This document shows, piece by piece, positions 27,333 through 35,204 of a stretch of DNA of 64,000 nt. The notes below the pieces were generated by a model that saw nothing but the letters and a program-made list of their open reading frames with translations, ran no database searches and was not told where the DNA came from. Position 1 is the first letter of the stretch, and each line of letters starts with the position of its first letter. The position numbers and the translations under genes are program-made. Source of the DNA: Bacillota bacterium (GTDB lineage: Bacteria; Bacillota; Clostridia; Lachnospirales; Lachnospiraceae); the NCBI GenBank assembly GCA_023391695.1, contig JAEWAK010000012.1:62001-126000 (forward strand), in the 5' to 3' direction.

Positions 27333-28079
27333 TTACAGCTCTTCCAAAGCCGTTCTGGCTTCGCGTATCTTTCCTTCATCCGTTTTCCAGATTACATACT
27401 CATCCAGGAAGGGCAGACCCATACTTATCCCTTCTTTTCTGAATTCCATAGCGCTGTCCATGCTTACTTTTCCGGACATATGGTAGGCTTTTGCACCCGT
27501 GAGGGGCCCGATTTCCCGGATAACAAAAGCATCCACTCCGCCCCCTACTAAAATTGCAAGCTCCCCGCGGCTTAGTTCTACCAATTCTTTAATTAACCCG
27601 CTTCCGGCCGTACAGGTATTCTTCTGTCCCGATGTCAGAATAGAGCTGGCTCCAAGTTCTTTCGCCTGTTCCAGGGCTTCATACGGATTGATGCAGACGT
27701 CAAACGCCCGGTGCAGGGTAACCTCCATCTCTCCGGATAATTTTATCAATATATCCATCTGCTCCAGATTAAGGGCTCCGTCCGGCCTTAAAATCCCCAA
27801 GGCTACGCCGTCGGCCCCTAATTCTTTAAACATTAATACTTCTTCCTTCATTATATTAAATTCATAATCCGAATAACAGAAATCGCCGAACCGCGGCCTG
27901 ATCAGTGCATTGATTTTAATATCCGTATGTTTGCGGATTTCTTTAAACAGCCACTGGCTTGGAGTTGTACCTCCTATGATCAGGTTACTGCAAAGTTCCA
28001 GCCTGGTTGCTCCGCCTTTACTGGCCCCAAGGGCGGATTCCACCGAATCCACACACGCTTCCAGAGTATAATTCACCAT
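27333..28079 (-). CDS. cutC: CutC-family protein (PF03932, copper homeostasis)
   Basis: The 248 residues form a TIM-barrel protein with the conserved start LEACVDSVESALGASKGGATRLELC, IRPRFGDFCY and LHRAFDV. CutC has been linked to copper tolerance, but its biochemical role is unsettled. An ATG at 28079 and promoter TTGACA/TATATT at 28202-28229 serve it. No copper exporter or chaperone gene is nearby. Confidence 0.9.
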   Translation of the reverse strand: MVNYTLEACVDSVESALGASKGGATRLELCSNLIIGGTTPSQWLFKEIRKHTDIKINALIRPRFGDFCYSDYEFNIMKEEVLMFKELGADGVALGILRPDGALNLEQMDILIKLSGEMEVTLHRAFDVCINPYEALEQAKELGASSILTSGQKNTCTAGSGLIKELVELSRGELAILVGGGVDAFVIREIGPLTGAKAYHMSGKVSMDSAMEFRKEGISMGLPFLDEYVIWKTDEGKIREARTALEEL

Positions 28080-28201
28080 ACTTTAATTCTCCTTTCGATC
28101 CGCTGACCGATTTCTATTGCAAAAGTATAAAGGGATGTGGCACCGGTTAAGCGGACTAATTCGCCGATGCTTACATATTTACTACTTACTACTTATGGTT
28201 T

Positions 28202-28229
28202 AATATAGCATACTACTTCTTTTTGTCAA
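28202..28229 (-). promoter_or_regulatory. Sigma-A promoter of cutC
   Basis: On the minus strand TTGACA (28224-28229) and TATATT (28202-28207) are separated by 16 bp, about 120 bp ahead of the start codon. The rest of the divergent region (28080-28392) shows only a TATAAT box at about 28311 for the opposite gene and a copy of the 27-bp repeat. Confidence 0.65.
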
Positions 28230-28350
28230 GCACAAAAGTCAAAGCGGATACTTCATTCCGGATTCCTTTCCCATATTGTTAAATTCATAATGTAATATGT
28301 TGAATCTTGGTATAATAGAAAAAATTGTTGCATATTTTTTTCTATGTCAT

Positions 28351-28370
28351 ATTAGGGTGTGTCTGAAAAC
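28351..28370 (+). repeat. Dispersed repeat, copy C (20-bp match)
   Basis: ATTAGGGTGTGTCTGAAAAC matches the central part of the repeats at 4934-4960 and 15637-15663 (those are on the minus strand). It sits 23 bp upstream of the start of the orphan sugar-binding protein gene. Confidence 0.6.
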
Positions 28371-28392
28371 CTGCGCAGAAATAGAGGTTAAA

Positions 28393-29421
28393 ATGGAAAA
28401 AGTTTTAAAAATAACTTATGCCTTATTAATACTTTTAATGATATTCTATTTTGTCAGATATAATCAAAAAACTTCTTCAGAAGAAAGCAAACCCGCCAGT
28501 ACCATAGCGTTGGGAACGGTAACGGAAGCCCCGGTGCGGGAAGAGAATTTTACCATTGGCTGGTCGGTATACAACAGCTCCTATGAATTCTTTCGGACCA
28601 TGCAGGATGGCGTACTCGCCAGGGCAGCGGAACTTGGCATCAATGTAATAACCCATGACCAGAACAGCAGTACGGCGGAAATGATAAACGGAGTAAGCAA
28701 TTTAATCAATCAGGGGATCGACGTATTGGTTATATCTCCTTTTAATCCCAATGCAATGCCCATTGTGGTTGATCTGGCAAATCAGGCCCGTGTCCCTGTA
28801 GTGGTAGTGGATATCGGCACCGGCGGTACGGATGTGGCTGCTTTTATTATTACCGATTCTTTTGCAGGAGGAATACTGGCAGGGGAATATGCCATGGAAT
28901 TAGTCCGGGAACATTCATTAACCAGCACCAATACCGCAATCATAAAGGTTGAAGAAACTGCGGCCCATGCCAGGCGCCGCGGTGAAGGTTTTAAAAATGT
29001 CATGCTGGAAAACGGTTATAATGTGGTTGCAGAGATCACTGCTAATTCCGACCAATCCCAGGCTTATGAGGCCATGAAAGAAATTTTAGCCGGTTACGGT
29101 GACGATTTGGCGGTCGTATTCTGCGAAAATGACAGAATGGCATTAGGTGCGGCACAAGCCATTGATGAAGCCGGAAAAAGAGGCCAGATAATGGTAATCG
29201 GTTTTGACGGGGACACTGCTGCCATTGACGCAATTAAAGAAGGCCGGATGCAAGGCACCGTAGCACAGCAGCCATTTGAGATGGGTGAACTTGGCGTAGA
29301 TGTAGCTTATGCATTATTGACAGGAGGGAGGATCACTTATGATAATGTGGAGGCCAAAGAATTGTATGTAGAAATATATTTAATTGATGAAACAGGCAAC
29401 CCAAGGAGATACTCCCAATAA
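28393..29421 (+). CDS. Orphan periplasmic-binding-type sugar-binding protein (RbsB-like)
   Basis: The ATG at 28393 follows AGAGG and gives 342 residues; the longer frame upstream has no ribosome site. An uncleaved signal or anchor (about 5-21) precedes a type I binding-protein fold with FTIGWSVYNSSYEFFRTMQDG at the first strand, VISPFNPNAM and VIGFDGDTAAIDAIKEGRMQGTVAQ, as in ribose and galactose binding proteins. No permease, ATPase, kinase or chemoreceptor gene is adjacent, so it may serve a distant transporter or act as a sensor. No lipobox Cys is seen. Confidence 0.82.
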   Translation: MEKVLKITYALLILLMIFYFVRYNQKTSSEESKPASTIALGTVTEAPVREENFTIGWSVYNSSYEFFRTMQDGVLARAAELGINVITHDQNSSTAEMINGVSNLINQGIDVLVISPFNPNAMPIVVDLANQARVPVVVVDIGTGGTDVAAFIITDSFAGGILAGEYAMELVREHSLTSTNTAIIKVEETAAHARRRGEGFKNVMLENGYNVVAEITANSDQSQAYEAMKEILAGYGDDLAVVFCENDRMALGAAQAIDEAGKRGQIMVIGFDGDTAAIDAIKEGRMQGTVAQQPFEMGELGVDVAYALLTGGRITYDNVEAKELYVEIYLIDETGNPRRYSQ

Positions 29422-29547
29422 TAATCACTTTATAGCTCTAACCATGAACTGTCATAATTGCTTAATATATTAATTAATCCGGTTATAAAACATAGCAAAT
29501 GCACTTTTTCATCATAGAATAATATGGAAAGAAATATGGAGACAATT

Positions 29548-30468
29548 ATGGTATTAAATAAGGATTTTTCTCGTCAGTCATTAGAATTACACTTGTTTTT
29601 CGGAAGAATTATGAAAGAACATTCTTTTTTTCTGGAATTAGGTTTTATGCCAAGAGACAGTAACTACACGCAAGAAGCCGATATGTTCCGAAAAGAATTT
29701 GATCAATTGCTCTGGGATGTCATATCTATCTCGAATGGTGTTGTAAGCAGTGATGTCCTTCAGTCCGGAGAAGTCTATACCCAGTATACCAACCAGGCAG
29801 AATCAGCATCTTCCTACTACACAGGCATTATAATACCTACTGAATTAACGAAGGCGGAAGAAGAATTATCCGGCGGGAGCTGCCTTTGCATGAATTCTAT
29901 GCTGGATCAAAAAGTATTCTCGATTAATAAAAGAGCAATTGATTTAATTTCCTCACTGATAAAGTTTAAAGCCGATATTTTATCCAATGTACTGTCTTGT
30001 AATATGTTTACCGTAAACTATCCGTTATTAATTGACCATATCATGCGGGAAGCCAGACTTTATTTACAATTTGTACAAATTCTGCAAGGCGGTGAAGATT
30101 TTGATATAGAAAATATAGCTTTGGATCAGGAAATATTCTGGAATCGAATTATGGCTGAACATTCAAAATTTATACGCGGATTACTTGATCCGACAGAAAA
30201 TGATTTAATAAACACCGCAAATAATTTTGGCAACGAATTCGACCAATTAACCGAAGAAGCTCTGAATGCCATGGATATGACTGTTCCATTTACAAAAGTT
30301 ACAAAAGACAGCCTGAATGCTACAAAAGCAATCAGGGACTTTAAAGCACAAGGTACACAGGGTCTATTAGAATGTAAAGTCAGATCGATTATCATCCCAT
30401 TATTGGGTGACCATGTCTTACGTGAGGCAAACCATTATTTAAGGCTGTTAAAAATATTTAACAGATAG
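29548..30468 (+). CDS. DUF2935-family protein, internally duplicated
   Basis: The start is taken at the ATG at 29548, six bases after GGAG (306 residues); in-frame ATGs at 29524 and 29536 are alternatives. The two halves are homologous helical bundles. Both contain a FxRIMxEHSxF motif, a run ending in EFDQL, and H-x-x-REA near the end (IDHIMREARLY and GDHVLREANHY). The repeated His and Glu suggest metal binding, as proposed for the family. Function is unknown. A strong terminator follows. Confidence 0.8.
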   Translation: MVLNKDFSRQSLELHLFFGRIMKEHSFFLELGFMPRDSNYTQEADMFRKEFDQLLWDVISISNGVVSSDVLQSGEVYTQYTNQAESASSYYTGIIIPTELTKAEEELSGGSCLCMNSMLDQKVFSINKRAIDLISSLIKFKADILSNVLSCNMFTVNYPLLIDHIMREARLYLQFVQILQGGEDFDIENIALDQEIFWNRIMAEHSKFIRGLLDPTENDLINTANNFGNEFDQLTEEALNAMDMTVPFTKVTKDSLNATKAIRDFKAQGTQGLLECKVRSIIIPLLGDHVLREANHYLRLLKIFNR

Positions 30469-30471
30469 ATT

Positions 30472-30506
30472 GAACAAGTCACCGGCTTTTTGGTGGCTTG
30501 TTTTAC
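30472..30506 (+). terminator. Terminator after the DUF2935 gene
   Basis: ACAAGTCACC and GGTGGCTTGT pair across an 8-nt loop, followed by TTTT. It is 6 bp after the stop codon. Confidence 0.9.
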
Positions 30507-30602
30507 ATTTATAAGGGACTTTTCCCTGCTTGATACGATCTACTTCCCTCAACATTCCCACACCAATTTAAATGTATCATTACAGAATGTGTCAAATTTA
30601 CG

Positions 30603-30645
30603 CAAAAAATCAGGACAGATTATCTCTAACTCTGCCCTGTAAAAC
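30603..30645 (-). terminator. Terminator after the cold-shock gene
   Basis: On the minus strand CAGGGCAGA pairs with TCTGTCCTG (one G-T), followed by ATTTTTTGCG. The tail TTTTTTGCG.AAATTTGACAC also follows the terminator at 21660-21692. Confidence 0.8.
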
Positions 30646-30714
30646 TTCCAATTATAGATACAAATATTTAATGGATAAATAATAGTAGATCTAATAATTT
30701 GTTTTATATTAAAT

Positions 30715-30924
30715 TTATGCTACACAAACATTGGCAGCCTTGATTTTCCTACTTTTAGGATCTTCTTCGATATCAAAAGTTACCCTTTGACCTTCTTCAA
30801 GACTCTTAAATCCATTGGACGAAATTGCAGAAAAATGTACGAATATATCTTCTCCTCCATTATCGTTAGTGATGAATCCATAACCTTTTTGCGAGTTAAA
30901 CCATTTTACTGTGCCGTTATTCAT
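30715..30924 (-). CDS. csp: Cold-shock protein (CspA family)
   Basis: The 69-residue protein starts at 30924 behind GGAGG. The OB fold carries both RNA-binding motifs, KGYGFIT (RNP1) and DIFVHFS (RNP2), with the invariant GTVKWFN start. It is a cytoplasmic single-strand nucleic-acid chaperone. A promoter about 130 bp upstream leaves a leader of roughly 120 nt, as is common for cold-shock genes. Confidence 0.95.
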   Translation of the reverse strand: MNNGTVKWFNSQKGYGFITNDNGGEDIFVHFSAISSNGFKSLEEGQRVTFDIEEDPKSRKIKAANVCVA

Positions 30925-31051
30925 TTTAGAATACCTCCATCTTAATATTTGTATCTTCATTAAATAAAAAAAAGCTGCCACAAACACAAATCATTAAAAA
31001 GAAAGACTTGTATTCTATGTCAACTCCAATAATTTATTGATTACTTTTTCA

Positions 31052-31080
31052 TAGTATCACATATATCAGATAATGTCAAC
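31052..31080 (-). promoter_or_regulatory. Sigma-A promoter of the cold-shock gene with long leader
   Basis: On the minus strand TTGACA (31075-31080) and TACTAT (31052-31057) are 17 bp apart. Transcription would begin near 31045 and give a leader of about 120 nt, the usual place for temperature-dependent RNA folding in this family. Confidence 0.8.
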
Positions 31081-31153
31081 TAAATTTTTACAATTTTTAC
31101 AAATATATTTATGGTATTGCTTCCAGCCAGTAAGGCACACATGTAGTCCTCAT

Positions 31154-31628
31154 ACAATGTTATTCCGTATGGAGACCTCAAGAACTTGGATTATTAAAAT
31201 TTGAAAATATAAATCTTGATGATTGGACATTTACCGGTAGAATGAAGACAGATGCTGGTCCCGGTAGAATTGTACCAATCCATTTGAAAAACCGCCATTT
31301 GATAAATAAAAAATATAAAGAAGCAGAGTTTCTTGGAAGTCAATATCTGATAAATTGTACTGATGCAACGCCCCATCGAAGTAGTATAATGTTTACCTGT
31401 GACAAATATCAAAAGAGATTTATCAAAATAAGAGATGGATTGAAACTTAATACTTAACATAGAGCTCATAATGGAAGAATACAATTCATAACTGCGGCTA
31501 AAAAGTATGGAGTTGATGAATATGCAATCAAATAAATGGTAGGACACGCGATAACCGATATTACTGAGAGAGTATATAAAAAAAGAGAAATTTACTGGCT
31601 AAAGACCGAAATAGAAAAAATAAAATAA
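31154..31628 (+). pseudogene. Remnant of a tyrosine recombinase (phage-type integrase)
   Basis: One frame reads, without a start, RPQELGLLKFENINLDDWTF, then MKTDAGPGRIVPIH, later KKYGVDEYAIK, MVGHAITDITERVY and a Lys/Glu-rich end. This is the C-terminal catalytic half of an integrase, with the GH and TERVY motifs around the active-site Tyr. Two in-frame stops (about 31455 and 31533) and loss of the HxxRH core and the N-terminal half show that it is dead. It marks a former mobile element between the csp and GGGtGRT loci. Confidence 0.8.
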
Positions 31629-31750
31629 CATGTATTCAGTTTAGGAATATAAATATAGGAGTGGTGTAGGAATAATATATGAATTACATACATTTACCTG
31701 CTTTTTACCACTCCTGATCACTTCTTTAAAGTATTGATTTTACTTAATTC

Positions 31751-32761
31751 TTAGAATTTCCCTGCATCAGCAGCTTCTTGTATAGCTACAGCTACTGCTA
31801 CTGTGGCTCCGACCATAGGGTTGTTGCCCATGCCGATAAGTCCCATCATTTCTACGTGGGCAGGAACCGAAGAAGATCCGGCAAACTGTGCGTCGGAATG
31901 CATTCTACCCATAGTATCGGTCATACCGTAGGAAGCAGGACCTGCCGCCATGTTATCCGGATGAAGTGTTCTGCCTGTACCGCCGCCGGAGGCTACGGAA
32001 AAATACTTCTTGCCCTGTTCTAAACATTCTTTCTTATAAGTACCTGCAACCGGATGCTGGAACCTGGTAGGATTGGTTGAATTACCGGTGATGGATACGT
32101 CAACACCTTCCTTATGCATGATAGCAACACCTTCTGTTACATCATTGGCACCATAGCAGTTAACTTTTGCTCTGTCACCCTTAGAGTAGGATTTACGGAA
32201 TACTTCTTTTACTTCACCTGTATAATAATCCATCTGAGTTTCAACAAAAGTAAAACCGTTGATTCTGGAGATAATCTGTGCAGCGTCTTTACCAAGACCG
32301 TTTAAGATTACTCTTAATGGCTCTTTTCTTACTTTATTCGCAGATAATGCGATACCGATAGCACCTTCTGCAGCAGCAAAAGATTCATGTCCTGCCAGGA
32401 AAGCAAAACATTTGGTTTCTTCTTCCAATAACATCTTTCCTAAGTTACCATGGCCTAAACCAACTTTTCTCTGGTCGGCAACGGAACCCGGAATACAGAA
32501 AGCCTGAAGGCCTTCCCCAATTGCAGCAGCGGCATCTGCTGCTCTTCTGCTGCCTTTTTTAATTGCAATCGCAGCACCTATGACATATGACCAACAGGCA
32601 TTTTCAAAACAGATAGGCTGAATACCTTTAACCTGATTATAAACATCCAGGCCGGCATCTTTCGTAATCTTTTCAGCTTCTTCAATGGAAGCAATTCCAT
32701 AGCTGTTTAATACTTCATTTATTTTATTAATTCTTCTTTCATATGATTCAAATAAAGCCAT
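31751..32761 (-). CDS. GGGtGRT protein (conserved, uncharacterised)
   Basis: The 336 residues contain the name-giving sequence ASGGGTGRTLHPDN (about 250-262), together with ICFENACWSYVIGAA, FLAGHESFAAAEGA and ITGNSTNPTRFQHPVAGTYKKE. The family is widespread in anaerobic Firmicutes and has no assigned reaction. It lies 18 bp downstream of the NifU-like scaffold gene, which it usually accompanies. The glycine-rich loop could bind a nucleotide or cofactor, and several conserved Cys residues could touch an Fe-S cluster; both are inferences. The start follows AGAGGAGG. Confidence 0.85.
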   Translation of the reverse strand: MALFESYERRINKINEVLNSYGIASIEEAEKITKDAGLDVYNQVKGIQPICFENACWSYVIGAAIAIKKGSRRAADAAAAIGEGLQAFCIPGSVADQRKVGLGHGNLGKMLLEEETKCFAFLAGHESFAAAEGAIGIALSANKVRKEPLRVILNGLGKDAAQIISRINGFTFVETQMDYYTGEVKEVFRKSYSKGDRAKVNCYGANDVTEGVAIMHKEGVDVSITGNSTNPTRFQHPVAGTYKKECLEQGKKYFSVASGGGTGRTLHPDNMAAGPASYGMTDTMGRMHSDAQFAGSSSVPAHVEMMGLIGMGNNPMVGATVAVAVAIQEAADAGKF

Positions 32762-32779
32762 TTTATGTATCCTCCTCTA

Positions 32780-33472
32780 TTATTCTTTCCTAGGGTCAAT
32801 AATCTTAACAGCATCCGCAACACGGCCGTATTGTCCCTTGGATTTCTCATAAGCGGTATTCGGGTCATCACCTTTTTTGATGAAATCAGTCATTTTTCCT
32901 AAGTTAACGAACTGATATCCGATGATCAAATCTTCTTCATCCAGCGCAATACCGGTTACATAGCCTTCTGCCATTTCAAGATAACGAGGACCTTTTTTTA
33001 ATGTACCGTACATTGTACCAACCTGGCTTCTTAAACCTTTTCCTAAATCTTCAAGGCCTGCACCAATCGGTAAGCCATCTTCGGAAAAAGCACTTTGTGT
33101 TCTACCATAAGCGATCTGTAAGAAAAGTTCTCTCATGGCAGTATTAATAGCATCACAAACTAAGTCAGTATTTAAAGCTTCTAAAACGGTTCTTCCCGGA
33201 AGGATTTCTGCTGCCATAGCTGCAGAATGAGTCATACCGGAACATCCGATTGTTTCAACCAAGGCTTCCTGGATAATACCGTCTTTTACATTTAAAGTTA
33301 ATTTACAGGCACCTTGCTGCGGTGCGCACCAGCCAACACCATGTGTTAAACCGGAAATATCCTTTACTTCCTTTGCTTGTACCCATTTTGCTTCTTCCGG
33401 TATAGGTGCTGCCCCATGGTTAACGCCCTGCGCAACCGGACACATCGTTTCTACTTCATGTGAATAAATCAT
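32780..33472 (-). CDS. NifU-like iron-sulfur cluster assembly scaffold homologue
   Basis: The start at 33472 behind AAAGGAG gives 230 residues. The family's cysteines are visible as VGWCAPQQGACK (about 48-60) and ETIGCSGMTHSAA (about 80), placed like the Cys of IscU/NifU N-terminal domains. No cysteine desulfurase or other Suf/Isc gene is nearby. It is the first gene of a two-gene operon with the GGGtGRT protein, so it may serve a special cluster for that partner rather than general assembly. Confidence 0.8.
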   Translation of the reverse strand: MIYSHEVETMCPVAQGVNHGAAPIPEEAKWVQAKEVKDISGLTHGVGWCAPQQGACKLTLNVKDGIIQEALVETIGCSGMTHSAAMAAEILPGRTVLEALNTDLVCDAINTAMRELFLQIAYGRTQSAFSEDGLPIGAGLEDLGKGLRSQVGTMYGTLKKGPRYLEMAEGYVTGIALDEEDLIIGYQFVNLGKMTDFIKKGDDPNTAYEKSKGQYGRVADAVKIIDPRKE

Positions 33473-33676
33473 GTTTAGACTCCTTTCAATGTACATAAAT
33501 ATATTGCTATCAGCGGTATGTTATTCTTTTAACATCGCATACGCACTTATTCTCTCATAAAAATACAAAATAGTCTATAGTTTTTGAAAAAAATTATCAA
33601 AAAGAATACCATGGCATAATGTCCTTTTAGGCATCACAGTATGCACATTTTGCTGGATTTTACCGTATTTCACCTT

Positions 33677-34276
33677 TTATTTTACTTTGACGGAGACATA
33701 CTTGTTATCTTTTACGGTAAACCTCCACAGGTAATCCCTGGCTTCCCCGGCATAGTCGATATTAATCCGTTTGGAAGCAATAATTTCCTTCATCTTATAA
33801 TCTGCCGGTCTTTCCAGATACATCCGGTTCCCGCACAAATCCATACCGTAATTATCTTTATTAATCCCCATAGCAGTACAGAGTTTTCCAGGGCCGCTGC
33901 ATAAGTTCAGGATTTTATCGGTGCCGCGCCGTTTTTTCATCAGTTCTATTCCGTAGGCAGGTTCTAAAGCCCGCAGCAGTACTACTTCCGGTATCTTTAC
34001 CTGATTGGTTACAATATTCATGCAGTAATACATGCCATATATCAGGTAAATATAAGCATATCCGCCTTCCCCGTACTGGACATTGGTCCTGCCTGAAGGG
34101 CTGCTTTTATAGGAATGGGCTGCCGCATCCTTAAGTCCCATGTATGCTTCCGTTTCTACGATAATGCCTTTCGTAATACCTTCCTTGGTTTCATGGACCA
34201 GAGTAAGTCCTATCAGCTCCCTGGCAACCGTAACCGCTTCCCGCTGATAAAAATCTCTTGTTATAATCATTCTCAT
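33677..34276 (-). CDS. DNA-3-methyladenine glycosylase (AAG/MPG type)
   Basis: The 199 residues match the alkyladenine glycosylase family, including VETEAYMGLKDAAAHSYKS (catalytic Glu), YIYLIYGMYYCMNIV and RALEP. It removes alkylated purines in base-excision repair. The ATG at 34276 is close to GGGAGCA; the ATG two codons later is better spaced. It has no adjacent repair genes. Confidence 0.92.
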   Translation of the reverse strand: MRMIITRDFYQREAVTVARELIGLTLVHETKEGITKGIIVETEAYMGLKDAAAHSYKSSPSGRTNVQYGEGGYAYIYLIYGMYYCMNIVTNQVKIPEVVLLRALEPAYGIELMKKRRGTDKILNLCSGPGKLCTAMGINKDNYGMDLCGNRMYLERPADYKMKEIIASKRINIDYAGEARDYLWRFTVKDNKYVSVKVK

Positions 34277-34510
34277 TGCTCCCGTCTTTTATATTTGTTA
34301 TCCTTTATACAGGAAGAATCAAGCAAAACTGCTGAAACGATCCCCCTTTTAATCTGCCGAATGAATAAAGAGGTATATATTCACTCCAAGTTTTTAAAGT
34401 ACTTTCCGGCAGTCTCTGTCAATCACAATGGTTTAAAGTATAAGTTATTATTTTACCTGCTGTACCTTTCTTTTTTACTGTATCCCATTCTTAAAATTAT
34501 ATATAAATAT

Positions 34511-34576
34511 AGCCGCAGTGTCAAAAGTTTTACTTCACAAAACCGGAATGAAGTAAATTCATTTAACTCTGCGGCT
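34511..34576 (-). repeat. Nested-hairpin repeat element, copy 1
   Basis: The outer stem AGCCGCAG/CTGCGGCT (34511-34518 and 34569-34576) encloses the inner stem TTTACTTCA/TGAAGTAAA (34529-34537 and 34549-34557). The 66-nt element aligns over its full length with 36280-36346. It lies just after the VOC gene stop and may act as its 3' structure, though it has no T-run. The remaining intergenic sequence (34277-34510) shows no gene. Confidence 0.7.
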
Positions 34577-34582
34577 GAAGCT

Positions 34583-34996
34583 TTAATTAGAAGGTTTTTC
34601 CTGGCCAACGATGTTTCCTTCCTTATCCGTTATGAAAAGGCCTTTGGTTGTGTCTAAAATTACGTACTTATTATCCCAGGGGTCTTTAACAACCGCACAT
34701 TTCCCGATCTTTATTTCAAAAGGCCCGGCTACAATCTGCCCTCCGGCCTTTTTTATCCGGCCAACTGCTTCCACTACCGAGTCCACTTTAATATCAATTT
34801 CCGGTTCCTTGCTTTCATTTTGTATAACGATTTCCGTTATGCCTTCACCCATTCCAAGCCCAGCTTCGGAGTCGGTTTTCCAAATAATTTTCATTCCCAG
34901 ACTATTACAGTAGTAGTTAATCCCTTCTTCAAGGTTTGGTACATAAAGACGGATACAGTCTATACTTGTAAATAATGGCTGCTTGGTTTTCTCCAT
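34583..34996 (-). CDS. VOC-superfamily (glyoxalase/bleomycin-resistance fold) protein
   Basis: The start at 34996 behind GGAAGGAG gives 137 residues. Two beta-alpha-beta-beta-beta modules are seen: the first from IDCIRLYVPNLEEGINYYCNSLGMKI, the second from IDIKVDSVVEAVGRIKKAGG to VKDPWDNKYVILDTTKG. Members bind a metal and act on small molecules, or bind drugs. The substrate is not predictable here. Confidence 0.82.
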   Translation of the reverse strand: MEKTKQPLFTSIDCIRLYVPNLEEGINYYCNSLGMKIIWKTDSEAGLGMGEGITEIVIQNESKEPEIDIKVDSVVEAVGRIKKAGGQIVAGPFEIKIGKCAVVKDPWDNKYVILDTTKGLFITDKEGNIVGQEKPSN

Positions 34997-35204
34997 TTGG
35001 TTCTCCTTCCGTGTCCTTATATTTCTCATCCGTATCGGTATAATTTCAAATAATCTCCTTCTAATTATACCTCCTGTTCCGGTAAAATTACAAATGGTTT
35101 CGTTAAACCATTCTATTAGATAAAACAGATGATATTATACATTGTAATAACATCACCCTTTTGGTAAAATTTTTATATAGTTGTTATGCAGGAAAGAGGT
35201 ACCT

